Part shown: in pieces, positions 16,221-24,736 of the stretch
Numbering within the stretch: position 1 is the first letter of the stretch
Layout: every line of letters starts with the position of its first letter
Origin: Burkholderiales bacterium
GTDB taxonomy: Bacteria; Pseudomonadota; Gammaproteobacteria; Burkholderiales; SG8-41
Assembly (NCBI GenBank): GCA_030684405.1
Contig: JAUXYA010000032.1
Location: forward strand, 44,992-108,991
Reading direction: 5' to 3'
DNA length: 64,000 nucleotides
Position numbers and translations under genes: made by a program
Notes under the pieces: model-generated
Database searches by the model: none
What the model saw: the letters and a program-made list of their open reading frames with translations, nothing else
Told to the model about the DNA's origin: nothing

Positions 16221-16992
16221 GCTGACGCGCCACCGCCACCACTTCGCGGCGATGCCCGGCGTCGGGTGGCAGCGCCGGCAGAAACCACAGTCGCGCGTGC
16301 ACGGCGGGCTGCGCGACGATCGCAAGCAGGCTCTGCCACAGCGACTTGTCGCCGTAGTAGGCGGCCTCGGTGCACAGCGAGCCGTCGCCCCGCTCGAAGC
16401 GCAATGCAACCGGATGCACGGCCGCACCCGCCATCAGCGCCGGATGCAGCAGCGCACCGTGAAAGCGCAGCACCTGCGACCCGTCTGTTGTGGTGCCTTC
16501 CGGAAAAACCGCGATCACGTCGCCCCCGCTCATCGCCTGGGCAATCTCGCCATTGATACGCGTCGTATCGCTGCGCCTTGCGCGCTCGATGAACAGCGTG
16601 CCGGTCTTCGCGCTGAGCCAGCCGATCGCCGGCCAGGAACGGATCTCCGACTTGGCCACGAAACGCACCGGCAAGGCGGCATTGATCACGAAAATGTCGA
16701 GCCAGGACACGTGGTTGGCTACCAGCATCACCGGCCCGTCTTCGCCGTTTGGCACATCGCCTTCAACAAGCAGTTGCACACCGAGAATGCGCAACAGCCG
16801 CAGCGACCACCCGCGCACGGCAGCGCGCCGGCACGAAGGGGAACAGAACGGAAAGTACACGGCGGCGGTCCACAGCCCGCGCAGCAGATGCAGCGTGACA
16901 CAGGCGAGGCGCAGGCCGCGCCTCTGCAGCGATGTGGTGGTACCCAGGCCGCTCATGGCGGCCATTATAGGGGCGCTCAGCGCGCCGGCCAT
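16195..16992 (-). CDS. olsA: PlsC-type acyltransferase, probable ornithine-lipid O-acyltransferase
   Basis: This 1-acyl-glycerol-3-phosphate acyltransferase superfamily protein has the catalytic motif NHVSWLDI (NHxxxxD) and the downstream FPEGTTTDG. A hydrophobic segment (about residues 18-45) suggests membrane association. It follows olsB directly. The chosen ATG at 16992 overlaps the olsB stop by one base (TGATG), and later ATGs at 16965 and 16956 are possible starts. With OlsB upstream, the likely role is to esterify lyso-ornithine lipid. A general lysophosphatidic acid acyltransferase is the alternative. Confidence 0.83.
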   Translation of the reverse strand: MAGALSAPIMAAMSGLGTTTSLQRRGLRLACVTLHLLRGLWTAAVYFPFCSPSCRRAAVRGWSLRLLRILGVQLLVEGDVPNGEDGPVMLVANHVSWLDIFVINAALPVRFVAKSEIRSWPAIGWLSAKTGTLFIERARRSDTTRINGEIAQAMSGGDVIAVFPEGTTTDGSQVLRFHGALLHPALMAGAAVHPVALRFERGDGSLCTEAAYYGDKSLWQSLLAIVAQPAVHARLWFLPALPPDAGHRREVVAVARQLIVDRLTP

Positions 16993-17753
16993 CAGGCGTT
17001 CAGGAAGTGGCGCGCATAGCGCGCACTCATACGCGAAAGCGGCAGCAGCATCAGCAGGTCTGCCGTGTTGAAATCCGGATCCCACGCCGGCGCACCACAG
17101 ATCCAGGCGCCGACGCGGACATAACCTTTAACCAGTGGCGGGGGCAGGGCATCAACCTCGCGTTCGAGGGCCTTCAATGGCAGTTCGCAGCGCGGGAATA
17201 CGCGATACTCGACCGGCGAAAGATGTTCACAGGCAAGGCTGCGATAAATCGCGGCTGCAGCATGCCCGCCGTCGGCCATGCCCAGCGACGCGCAGCCCAT
17301 CAGGTAGCGATAGCCGCGCTGCGCGGCATAACCGATGAGACCGGACCACAGCCGGGTAATGGTCGCGCCGTTGCGGTAATCCGGATGCACGCAGGAACGA
17401 CCGATTTCGACCGTGGACTCGCGCAGATGCCGTAGCCGCGTCAGGTCGAATTCGCCATCGGCGTAAAAGCTGCCCAGCTGCTGCGCGCGCGGCCCGGGCA
17501 GCAGACGGTAAGTGCCCACCACTTCGCCGCTGCGGGTGTCGCGCACCAGCAGGTGCTCGCAGTGCGCATCGTAGAAATCGCTGTCGATGCCGGTTGTCGC
17601 TGCCGGCATTTTTGCACCGAGTTCCTCGGCAAACACCTTGTAACGCAGGCGCTGCGCCTCGACGACCTCGTCGGGCGTGCGTGCGAAGGACATTGACAAT
17701 TCGGGGACTGCACGCTCGCGCAGCCCGGATTGTTCTAGGGTGTGTTCCAGCAT
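16992..17753 (-). CDS. olsB: Ornithine N-acyltransferase OlsB-like (GNAT/hemolysin-like)
   Basis: The 253-residue product matches OlsB-type N-acyltransferases. It has the N-terminal EVVEAQRLRYKVFAEELGA, the central TVEIGRSCVHPDYRNGATI with the acyl-ACP binding region, and YLMGCASLGMADG. OlsB transfers a 3-hydroxyacyl group from ACP to ornithine, giving lyso-ornithine lipid, which OlsA (next gene) acylates. Ornithine lipids replace phospholipids under phosphate limitation in many proteobacteria. No PhoB box was identified in the short upstream region. Confidence 0.87.
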   Translation of the reverse strand: MLEHTLEQSGLRERAVPELSMSFARTPDEVVEAQRLRYKVFAEELGAKMPAATTGIDSDFYDAHCEHLLVRDTRSGEVVGTYRLLPGPRAQQLGSFYADGEFDLTRLRHLRESTVEIGRSCVHPDYRNGATITRLWSGLIGYAAQRGYRYLMGCASLGMADGGHAAAAIYRSLACEHLSPVEYRVFPRCELPLKALEREVDALPPPLVKGYVRVGAWICGAPAWDPDFNTADLLMLLPLSRMSARYARHFLNA

Positions 17754-17856
17754 CGGCCCGCCTCCGTCATCGATTTGACGGTGTCAGGCTAAGGCGGGCC
17801 GGTTACAACGCGGTTAAGCGGATGTTAAAAATCGGTGACGGGCGGCGCCGGGCTGC

Positions 17857-18312
17857 TCAGTGCGTGACACGGGAAGTGCGGCCGTCCGAGAGAATGCGCA
17901 CGCGTTGGCCGGGCCTGAAGGTCTCGTCGGCTTCCTGGACGATGGCGACCAGCGCCCCGCTGTCGAGCTTGATGGTGATTTCAACACCGCTACGCCGTGT
18001 GCTGCCCTGCTCGATTGCCTGACCGGCGACGCCGCCCGCCACGCCACCCAGCACCGCCGCAGCCGTCGAGCCGCGTCCGCCGCCCACAGTGCTGCCGGCG
18101 AGACCGCCAACAATGGCGCCCGCCGCCGGGCCGACGCCACTGCGCGTGCCCTCAATCTGCACCGGACGCACGCTTTCAACGATACCCATGCGCACATTCT
18201 GTTCGCGCCGCGCCTCGTCGCGGGTATAGGCGCCGCCGCCAAGTCCCTGGGCGCAACCGCCCAGCACCGCCAGCGCGACAAGGGCTGCTGCAAGCTGTAT
18301 CCGTCTGCTCAT
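17857..18312 (-). CDS. Glycine-zipper lipoprotein (SlyB/PcP family)
   Basis: This 151-residue outer-membrane lipoprotein has a lipobox signal peptide (ALVALAVLGGC). A Gly-zipper membrane hairpin (GAIVGGLAGSTVGGGRG and VLGGVAGGVAGQAIEQG) is followed by a small beta domain with LDSGALVAIVQEADETFRPG and VRILSDG. The ATG at 18312 is chosen because GGGAGA lies eight bases upstream and the signal peptide then has normal length. It follows the kinase gene closely on the same strand. Confidence 0.88.
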   Translation of the reverse strand: MSRRIQLAAALVALAVLGGCAQGLGGGAYTRDEARREQNVRMGIVESVRPVQIEGTRSGVGPAAGAIVGGLAGSTVGGGRGSTAAAVLGGVAGGVAGQAIEQGSTRRSGVEITIKLDSGALVAIVQEADETFRPGQRVRILSDGRTSRVTH

Positions 18313-18326
18313 GATGATGTCTCCCG

Positions 18327-19262
18327 TTACCACAGGTTCATGCCGAAGGCTTCGCGGAAACGGTCCGCCACTTCGGCACGTTCAAAGCGGTGATTCTGTC
18401 CACCTCGCCGGGCAATTTTCAGCGAGCCCATCAGCGACGCCAAGCGGCCGGTCAGCGCCCAGTCGGCGCCGTTCGCCAGGCCGTAGAGCAAACCCGCGCG
18501 AAAGGCGTCGCCACAGCCGGTCGGATCAAGCACTGCTTCCGGCTTGACGCTCGGAATCCCGATCTGGTTACCGCCAGCGTGAACGACCGCGCCCTTCGCA
18601 CCCAATGTGACCACAATGGCGCTGACAAGTTTCGCCAGTTCGTCGAGCTTTTTGCCGGTGCGCTCCTGCAGCATCTGCGCCTCGTAGTCGTTGACCGTGA
18701 CATATTGCGCAAGGCGCACGAACTCCTCGAGTTCGGCGCCATTGAACATCGGCAGGCCCTGACCAGGATCGAAAATGAAGGGAATCCCGGCTTCGTGGAA
18801 TTCCCGTGCATGCTGGATCATGCCGTCGCGCCCGTCCGGGGCGACGATGCCCAGTTTTACGCCGGCCGCGTCGCTGACGTGGTTCTCGTGGGAATGGTTC
18901 ATCGCGCCCGGGTGGAAGGCAGTGATCTGGTTGTCATCGAGGTCGGTGGTGATGAATGCCTGGGCGGTGAAGCTTTCGGGAACGCTGCGGATATGGTCCT
19001 GCGACAGGCCAAGCCGCTGCAGGCGGTCGTCGTAGGGCGCGAAATCATCGCCGACGGTGGCCATGATGCGCGCGTCGCCGCCCAGCATCTGCAGCGTGTA
19101 GGCAATGTTGCCGGCGCAGCCGCCAAACTCGCGGCGCATGTCAGGCACCAGGAAAGCGACGTTGAGGATGTGCAACTGGTCGGGCAGGATGTGGTTCTTG
19201 AAACGGTCGCGGAACACCATGATGGTGTCGTATGCCATCGAGCCGCAGATCAGGGTGGACAT
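18327..19262 (-). CDS. PfkB-family carbohydrate/nucleoside kinase
   Basis: This 311-residue ribokinase-fold enzyme has the C-terminal PfkB signature [16 protein letters not shown] with the catalytic Asp, and an N-terminal [15 protein letters not shown] substrate motif. The closest resemblance I can name is to the betaproteobacterial adenosine-kinase-like group, but the substrate is not settled by sequence alone. Fourteen bases separate it from the downstream lipoprotein gene. Confidence 0.85.
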   Translation of the reverse strand: MSTLICGSMAYDTIMVFRDRFKNHILPDQLHILNVAFLVPDMRREFGGCAGNIAYTLQMLGGDARIMATVGDDFAPYDDRLQRLGLSQDHIRSVPESFTAQAFITTDLDDNQITAFHPGAMNHSHENHVSDAAGVKLGIVAPDGRDGMIQHAREFHEAGIPFIFDPGQGLPMFNGAELEEFVRLAQYVTVNDYEAQMLQERTGKKLDELAKLVSAIVVTLGAKGAVVHAGGNQIGIPSVKPEAVLDPTGCGDAFRAGLLYGLANGADWALTGRLASLMGSLKIARRGGQNHRFERAEVADRFREAFGMNLW

Positions 19263-19330
19263 CGGGTATCGCCTGGAAAAAGGAAGGGCGGATTATACCA
19301 ACGCGATGGCTGTCGCCCGACGGTGGCGCC

Positions 19331-19360
19331 TTGGTGCCGCCGCCATGCCTGTTGCATAAT
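19331..19360 (+). promoter_or_regulatory. Candidate mscL promoter
   Basis: TTGGTG (19331-19336) and CATAAT (19355-19360) are spaced by 18 bp and lie 68 bp before the mscL start. This is a plausible sigma-70 promoter, matched by eye only. Confidence 0.4.
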
Positions 19361-19427
19361 CGGCGCGTGTTGCGGACAGCGCAATTGCACACATCACAAT
19401 AACTCACCCAAGGGAGAAGCCAGCACC

Positions 19428-19853
19428 ATGCTCAAGGAATTCAAGGAATTCGCGATGCGCGGCAATGTCGTCGACATGGCCGTCGGTATTATCATTGGCG
19501 CTGCATTCGGCAAGATCGTCGAATCGCTGGTGAAGGACGTGATCATGCCGCCGATCGGCCTGGTGCTCGGCAAGGTCGATTTCTCGAACCTGTTCATGGT
19601 CATGCGGGACGGCGCCACGCCGGGACCATACCTCAGCGTCGACGCCGCACAGAAGGCCGGCGCGGTGACCTTCAATTACGGCATGTTCATCAACACCTGC
19701 ATCAGCTTCATCATCGTCGCCTTCGCGGTGTTCCTGCTGATCCGCGCAATCAATCGCATGAAACGCAAGGAAGAAGCTGCGCCCGCAGCACCGGCGGCAA
19801 CGCCGGAGGATGTCTTGCTGCTGCGCGAAATCCGTGACGCCCTGAAGAAATAG
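19428..19853 (+). CDS. mscL: Large-conductance mechanosensitive channel
   Basis: The 141-residue product is full-length MscL. It has the N-terminal amphipathic [20 protein letters not shown], pore helix TM1 with [19 protein letters not shown], a periplasmic loop, TM2 ([23 protein letters not shown]) and the cytoplasmic helix ending [12 protein letters not shown]. It releases solutes on hypo-osmotic shock. AAGGGAGAAG lies 7-16 bases upstream of the ATG. A 10-bp hairpin follows and separates it from the convergent PAP2 gene. Confidence 0.96.
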   Translation: MLKEFKEFAMRGNVVDMAVGIIIGAAFGKIVESLVKDVIMPPIGLVLGKVDFSNLFMVMRDGATPGPYLSVDAAQKAGAVTFNYGMFINTCISFIIVAFAVFLLIRAINRMKRKEEAAPAAPAATPEDVLLLREIRDALKK

Positions 19854-19877
19854 GCCGGCGAGCGGCAGTTTCAAAGA

Positions 19878-19900
19878 AACGCGCCCGTGCCGGGCGCGTT
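19878..19900. terminator. Hairpin terminator between mscL and the PAP2 gene
   Basis: The perfect 10-bp stem AACGCGCCCG/CGGGCGCGTT with loop TGC lies between two convergent genes. The T tail is short, so it may work in both directions with limited strength. Confidence 0.7.
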
Positions 19901-19919
19901 ATTCACGTACTGATTTCGT

Positions 19920-19943
19920 TATAAGTACTTGTTTTTATTGATA
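19920..19943 (-). repeat. Dispersed AT-rich 24-bp repeat, copy B
   Basis: This copy is identical over 24 bases to 4393-4416 and has the same orientation. The stop codon of the PAP2 gene (19935-19937) lies inside it, so the repeat supplies the last codons of that protein. Confidence 0.8.
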
Positions 19944-20468
19944 AAAATAAGATATCTGGAACGACAGCAAGGCAAGCGCGGCACCCAACACGGCACCGAC
20001 CAGCACGTCGCTGGGATAGTGCAGACCCAGCACCACCCGCGACAGCGCAACCAGCAGCGTGAACGGCCACAGCAGCCAGGCGAGCGCGGGATAGTAGGCC
20101 AGCGCCACCAGTGTGAAGGCCACCGCGTGCAGCGTATGACCCGAGGGAAAACTGAAACGGTCGAGCGGCGCAGCGAAACGTTCGATGTCCGCATGGGCCT
20201 GGTACGGCCGCGGTCGCAGCGTACGTGCCTTCAGCCACTTGTAGCCGAAGGTGCAGGCCAGGCCCACCACCATCATGTGCAGCACCGGTGGTACCGCGGA
20301 GTCGCGTCCGGTGACCAGCAAGGCCGCCATCAGCGCATACCAGAACAGGCCGTCGCCGAGGACACTGACGCAGCGGAACAGCAGGCGCCAGCTCACCCGC
20401 CGGCAGACGCGGTTGACACGCAGACAGAGCTGCAGGTCCCAGTGTGCAAACCGCTCAAGCACGGGCAT
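19935..20468 (-). CDS. PAP2-family membrane phosphatase
   Basis: This 177-residue integral membrane protein has the three PAP2 phosphatase motifs: KWLKARTLRPRP, FPSGHTLH, and SRVVLGLHYPSD with catalytic His residues. Relatives dephosphorylate phosphatidic acid, phosphatidylglycerophosphate or undecaprenyl pyrophosphate. The ATG at 20468 lies inside the end of the upstream glycosyltransferase gene (14-bp overlap). Its neighbours dgkA and the glycosyltransferase suggest lipid or envelope metabolism. The C-terminal residues SYFYQ are encoded within or next to the dispersed AT-rich repeat. Confidence 0.88.
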   Translation of the reverse strand: MPVLERFAHWDLQLCLRVNRVCRRVSWRLLFRCVSVLGDGLFWYALMAALLVTGRDSAVPPVLHMMVVGLACTFGYKWLKARTLRPRPYQAHADIERFAAPLDRFSFPSGHTLHAVAFTLVALAYYPALAWLLWPFTLLVALSRVVLGLHYPSDVLVGAVLGAALALLSFQISYFYQ

Positions 20469-21669
20469 GGGCAGTCTCCCCTTCGTCAGCATCGCCGGTC
20501 AGCGCCAGCAGGGCTTGCTCGAATTCGGCAACGATGCACGACCAGTCGAGTTTTACGGTGGTCGCCCGCGCCTCTGCGCCGAGCCGGCGCGCGCGCGGCA
20601 GGTCGGTGACCAGCGCCGCCGCCGCCTGCACGTAGTCGTCGGCGGCGCCAGGTGGCGCAAGCAGCCCATTCTCATCGTTGCGAATGTGCTGCTGCGCGGC
20701 GGCATAGTCGTAGGCGAGTACCGCCAAGCCACTCGCCATCGCCTCGACGGTGACGTTGCCGTAGGTTTCGGTGAGGCTGGGGAACAGGAAAATGTCAGCC
20801 GACGCGTAATGCGCGGCGAGATCTTCTCCAATGCGCATGCCGGCAAACAGCACATCGGGGTTTTCGCGCTCGATGCGCCCCCGCTCTGGACCGTCTCCGA
20901 CCATCACCAGACGCAAGCGCGGCTGCAGTTCGCGCATCAGTGTGTATGCGCGCAGCACCAGCGGCAGATTTTTTTCCGGCGCGAGACGGCCGACGTACAG
21001 TGCGACGGGATCTTCGGCAGCCGCGCCCCACTGCCCGCGCAGCGCGGCGCTGCGGCGCGACGGATTGAACAGCGCGGTATCGACGCCGCGTGCGACCACC
21101 TGCAGATTGCGAAACCCCAGCGCCTGCAGTTCGCGCTGCAGGCTTTCCGTCGGCACCAGCGTACGCAGTGCCTTGTTGTGAAACTTGCGCAGATAGGCAG
21201 TAATCGGCTTCTTCAGCCAGCCCACGCCGTAATGCTCGCTGTAGCTGTGGAAGTTGGTATGGAAATCGGTGGCTATCGGCAGCTTCAGCTTCGAGGCCGC
21301 GGCCAGCGCCGACCAGCCGAGCGGCCCCTCGGTGACGACATGCACGATGTCTGGCCGCTGCGTCGACCACAGCCGCATCAGGGCCTGTTTTGCCGGCAGC
21401 CCAAGCTTCAGCGCGTCATAACGCGGGATCGGCATGCCCCGCTGCAGCACTTCCTGGAACAGCGGCTGGTCGGCGGGTCGGTCACCGTCATGCTGGCGCG
21501 GGCGGATCAGCTGCACTGCGTGGCCACGCGCCTGCAATCCGCTGACGATGCGGCCCATGGTCATCGCCACGCCGTTGATTTCCGGCGGGTAGGTCTCGGT
21601 GACCATCGCCACACGCATCCTGCGCAGGGCCGCCGGGTAGTGCTGCAACACGATGTCTGCACCGTCCAT
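20455..21669 (-). CDS. Glycosyltransferase family 4 (GT-B)
   Basis: This 404-residue GT-B enzyme has an acceptor domain starting VAMVTETYPPEINGVAMTMG, a donor domain with ALYVGRLAPEKNLPLVLRA, and the nucleotide-sugar motif FLFPSLTETYGNVTVEAMAS (E-x7-E). It resembles the MgtA/SQDG-synthase-like group that transfers a hexose to diacylglycerol. The adjacent PAP2 phosphatase, which could make diacylglycerol, supports a glycolipid role (inference). The M at position 18 (MRVAMVTETYPP) is an alternative start. Confidence 0.88.
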   Translation of the reverse strand: MDGADIVLQHYPAALRRMRVAMVTETYPPEINGVAMTMGRIVSGLQARGHAVQLIRPRQHDGDRPADQPLFQEVLQRGMPIPRYDALKLGLPAKQALMRLWSTQRPDIVHVVTEGPLGWSALAAASKLKLPIATDFHTNFHSYSEHYGVGWLKKPITAYLRKFHNKALRTLVPTESLQRELQALGFRNLQVVARGVDTALFNPSRRSAALRGQWGAAAEDPVALYVGRLAPEKNLPLVLRAYTLMRELQPRLRLVMVGDGPERGRIERENPDVLFAGMRIGEDLAAHYASADIFLFPSLTETYGNVTVEAMASGLAVLAYDYAAAQQHIRNDENGLLAPPGAADDYVQAAAALVTDLPRARRLGAEARATTVKLDWSCIVAEFEQALLALTGDADEGETAHARA

Positions 21670-21748
21670 GGCGCGTATCCTGCCGCGGCGATGCGACGCG
21701 GCGGTGACAGTGGGATGACAGTTACGCGACGGCCGAGAGACCGGGATC

Positions 21749-22135
21749 TCAGCCTAAAAGCACCAAACCCCACACCAGCGGCACGTTGACCAGCGCGAGG
21801 AATACCGCAGCACTGCCGATGTCCTTGGCGCGCTTGGCCAGCGCGTGGTTCTCCAGCGAAATGCGGTCGACCGCCGCCTCCACTGCGGAGTTCAGCAATT
21901 CAACGATCAGCACCAGCAGCACCGTGGCGATCATCAGCGCCTTGCCGGTGCCCGTGGCCGGCGTGAACAGCGCGGCCGGGATCAGCAGCGCCGCGAGCAG
22001 CACCTCCTGGCGAAAGGCATCCTCGTGGCGGAATGCGGCGCGCAGGCCGTCCATCGAGTAGAAAAACGCGTTCCACACACGCTTGAATCCGGTCTTGCCC
22101 TTGTGCGGGCTTTCACCGCTGTGTCCGGAATCCAT
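21749..22135 (-). CDS. dgkA: Diacylglycerol kinase
   Basis: The 128-residue product is a three-helix prokaryotic diacylglycerol kinase. It has FKRVWNAFFYSMDGLRAAFRHEDAFRQE near the start and the signature VELLNSAVEAAVDRIS in the second helix. It converts diacylglycerol to phosphatidic acid in the inner membrane. The ATG at 22135 gives the normal length. Confidence 0.94.
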   Translation of the reverse strand: MDSGHSGESPHKGKTGFKRVWNAFFYSMDGLRAAFRHEDAFRQEVLLAALLIPAALFTPATGTGKALMIATVLLVLIVELLNSAVEAAVDRISLENHALAKRAKDIGSAAVFLALVNVPLVWGLVLLG

Positions 22136-22271
22136 GGTCGGCGTTCTCCTTCTGCGAGTGATGTTGCCGAAGCGGGCGCCCGGCACGGCAGCGATGCTGA
22201 CAGCGGCGTGTTGCGATCGTGTTGCGACCGGGGCAGTCGCTGCTGCTTGACCGCCGGATTCCCGGATTGGC

Positions 22272-22661
22272 TCAGGCGTCCCCGGACTCCACCGCCTTGA
22301 GGTAAGCAGCGGCGTCAAGCAGCGCATCGACCTGCGCCGGATCATCCGGCTTGATGCGAAACATCCAGGCCACGTACGGCTCCTGGTTGATTTTCTCCGG
22401 CGCATCCGGAAGCTCCGCATTCGTGGCGACGATTTCGCCCGCCACCGGCGCATGGATATCGCCTGCGGCCTTTACTGATTCAATGACGCCGCATTCCTCG
22501 CCCTGCTTCACGCGGCGTCCCGTTTCCGGATGGCCGACAAACACCACATCGCCCAGCTGCTCCTGTGCGTGCTCGGTAATGCCGACGCTGACCGTGCCAT
22601 CGGCCTCACGACGCACCCATTCATGGCTGGCGGTGTATTTCAAGTATTCAGGGGCGCTCAT
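22272..22661 (-). CDS. gcvH: Glycine cleavage system H protein
   Basis: The 129-residue lipoyl carrier has Lys64 in ESVKAAGDI as the lipoylation site, the preceding [14 protein letters not shown], and the C-terminal [12 protein letters not shown]. It shuttles the aminomethyl group in glycine cleavage. gcvT and gcvP are not adjacent: dgkA lies downstream and a DUF3426 gene upstream. TTTTGGAG precedes the ATG, and a copy of the AT-rich dispersed repeat lies 17 bp upstream of the start. Confidence 0.95.
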   Translation of the reverse strand: MSAPEYLKYTASHEWVRREADGTVSVGITEHAQEQLGDVVFVGHPETGRRVKQGEECGVIESVKAAGDIHAPVAGEIVATNAELPDAPEKINQEPYVAWMFRIKPDDPAQVDALLDAAAYLKAVESGDA

Positions 22662-22677
22662 GGGAAAACTCCAAAAA

Positions 22678-22701
22678 TATCAATAAAAGCAATTAGTTAT
22701 G
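22678..22701 (+). repeat. Dispersed AT-rich repeat, copy F
   Basis: TATCAATAAAAGCAA and the nine bases after it match the 24-bp unit of 4393-4416 and 19920-19943 at about 20 of 24 positions, in plus orientation. It lies between gcvH and the DUF3426 gene, which are both on the minus strand. Confidence 0.65.
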
Positions 22702-22719
22702 GCATATACAATCGCGCGT

Positions 22720-23796
22720 TCAGCGCGGGGCCGCCAGCACCGCGAGGCGAAACCCTGCGGCGCCAAGATTGCCGGTATCGAGCGCAAGCCGCACGGTCAG
22801 TTCCGCATGGGCGGCCAGTCCGCCGCGCGGATCGCGGCCACTGCCGAGATACTCCGCGGGCATAAAAATCCGGCGTGCCAAGGTATGGTCATTGGCATTG
22901 GTCAGCACCAGATCCAGTGCGGGATAGGCGACGGCATGCCCCGCATGATTACGCAAGGTCGCAGTCAGCTGGATGCGGTCCGGGCGCGCGGGGTCCATCA
23001 GTTGCAGGTCGGAGGCTTCGATCAGTACCGATTTCGGCAACTGCGGCAAAGGCACTGCGCAGCCGAGACTGCTGCAGGCCGCGTCCAGCCATTGCCGTGC
23101 GACAGGATGGCGGGCGGCAATGTCACTGCGGTAAAAATAAACCGCCTGCGCGCCGAGTGCGATGGCCAACAGCAGGCTCGCTGCAGCCAACCCGCGACGC
23201 CGTGGCGCAGCGCCGGCCTCCGCTTCAGCTGCCGTTGCATGCATGAAGGGATTGTCGGCAGTCTCCGTGGGTGCGGCGGTTGCCATAGCCGTTTCAGGTT
23301 GAGGCGCCGGTTCAGGTCCGGGCAGTTCGACTGGCTCCGGCCCAAGCTCCATACCCGACTTTGATGCGAGATCGTCCTGCGCAACCGCGGTAATCGGTTG
23401 CGGCAGGAGTTCGATGAGGCCGGCGTCAGCATTCATATTCTCCGGCACTTCGGCTTCCGTAGCAGCGCGACTGCCTGCAGCGGCATCTTCCACCCCGGTG
23501 GCCGGTGGAGATGCCGGCAGCTCGGCAGCGGAAGTAAAGGGCGAAGCGGGCGTGGCCGCCAACGATTCCGTATCCGGCAGCGAAATGCCCGCCGCGGAAA
23601 TGTTGCCGGTAGCCAGTGCGGCAGTGGCCGGCTTTTCAGCATCCGTGCCCTGCGGAGCATCCGGAACCAGCGCTTCAAGACCATTGAATACCTGCAGGCA
23701 GCGGCCGCAGCGGACCTGGCCTCCGTGCGCACGCAACTGTTCCGGCGTCACGCGGAACACCGTCCGGCAATTCGAGCAGCGGGTCATCAGCGGCAT
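22720..23796 (-). CDS. Zinc-ribbon DUF3426 membrane protein
   Basis: The 358-residue protein begins with an MJ0042-type zinc ribbon (CSNCRTVFRVTPEQL and RCGRCLQVF, two CxxC pairs). An acidic, Ala/Pro-rich linker follows, then one membrane helix (about residues 207-226, ASLLLAIALGAQAVYFYR) and a periplasmic DUF3426 beta domain with SDLQLMDPARPDRIQLTATL. Function is not known. The gene customarily follows prmA in betaproteobacteria, and here it starts 10 bp after the prmA stop. Confidence 0.87.
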   Translation of the reverse strand: MPLMTRCSNCRTVFRVTPEQLRAHGGQVRCGRCLQVFNGLEALVPDAPQGTDAEKPATAALATGNISAAGISLPDTESLAATPASPFTSAAELPASPPATGVEDAAAGSRAATEAEVPENMNADAGLIELLPQPITAVAQDDLASKSGMELGPEPVELPGPEPAPQPETAMATAAPTETADNPFMHATAAEAEAGAAPRRRGLAAASLLLAIALGAQAVYFYRSDIAARHPVARQWLDAACSSLGCAVPLPQLPKSVLIEASDLQLMDPARPDRIQLTATLRNHAGHAVAYPALDLVLTNANDHTLARRIFMPAEYLGSGRDPRGGLAAHAELTVRLALDTGNLGAAGFRLAVLAAPR

Positions 23797-23805
23797 GGCA
23801 TCACT

Positions 23806-24696
23806 CTACCTGCGTACGCCGGTCAGCAAAACCCAGCCGTCGTCAGTGGCTGCAGCTTGCATGTCGAAATCGACCGCATAGGCCGCGTGCACCTTCTGCC
23901 ACTGGTCGGCAAGGATGCCGGCCAGCGCAATGCGTCCACCCGGGCGAGTCAATTGCGCGAGCAAGGGCGCAAGCACGGTGAGTGGATTGGCAAGGATGTT
24001 GGCGACGACAATATTCGCCGGGGCCACGGACGACGACTCGGCCGTGGCAAATGCGATATCAACGCCGTTGCACTGCGCATTCTCGCGCGCTGCAGCGAGC
24101 GCCTGGGGATCAATGTCGATACCGCGGGCGCTGCCTGCGCCGAGTTTCATCGCGGCGATGGCGAGGATGCCGGAACCGCAGCCGTAGTCGAGCACATCGA
24201 CGCCGGGCGTCACGGTTTCAGCGAGCCAGCGCAGGCACAGCCGCGTTGTCGGATGGGCGCCGGTACCGAAGGCGATGCCGGGATCGAGCACAATGTTGAT
24301 TGCCTCCGGATCGGGTGGCTGATGCCAGCTCGGCACCACCCATAAGCGATCCGTGATCTGCAGCGGCTGAAACTGGCTCTGGGTCAGACGCACCCAATCC
24401 TCGTCTTCGACGCGTTCGACGCGAAAGGACTTGGCGGCAGCCAGCCCCGCCGCAGCCAGCGCCTGCGGCACCACCAACTGCAGTTCGGCCTCCAGCGGAA
24501 ACAGTGCGCTGACGCGGTTCGCCAGCCAGGCCGCCGCCGGTGCTTCGCCGGGCTCGGCAAATATCGGGCGCTCGGTTTCGGTGCCTGCCGCCGCATCCTG
24601 GACGTCGACCGCCAGCGCACCCGCATCGAGCAGCGCGTCCGACAGCGCCTCGACCGAGGCTTCCTCCACATTCAAGATCGCGCACAGCCAGGCCAT
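23806..24696 (-). CDS. prmA: Ribosomal protein L11 methyltransferase
   Basis: The 296-residue SAM-dependent enzyme has a substrate-binding N-terminal domain and a Rossmann domain with VLDYGCGSGILAIAAMKLGA, the acidic GIDIDPQAL, and VVANILANPL (the NPPY-type position). PGIAFGTGAHPTTRLCL is diagnostic for PrmA. It trimethylates ribosomal protein L11. Its position after accC follows the standard betaproteobacterial order. Confidence 0.95.
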   Translation of the reverse strand: MAWLCAILNVEEASVEALSDALLDAGALAVDVQDAAAGTETERPIFAEPGEAPAAAWLANRVSALFPLEAELQLVVPQALAAAGLAAAKSFRVERVEDEDWVRLTQSQFQPLQITDRLWVVPSWHQPPDPEAINIVLDPGIAFGTGAHPTTRLCLRWLAETVTPGVDVLDYGCGSGILAIAAMKLGAGSARGIDIDPQALAAARENAQCNGVDIAFATAESSSVAPANIVVANILANPLTVLAPLLAQLTRPGGRIALAGILADQWQKVHAAYAVDFDMQAAATDDGWVLLTGVRR

Positions 24697-24736
24697 GGTG
24701 CCGTCCGGGGTTGATGCGCCGGCGCGTCGCCGCGCC

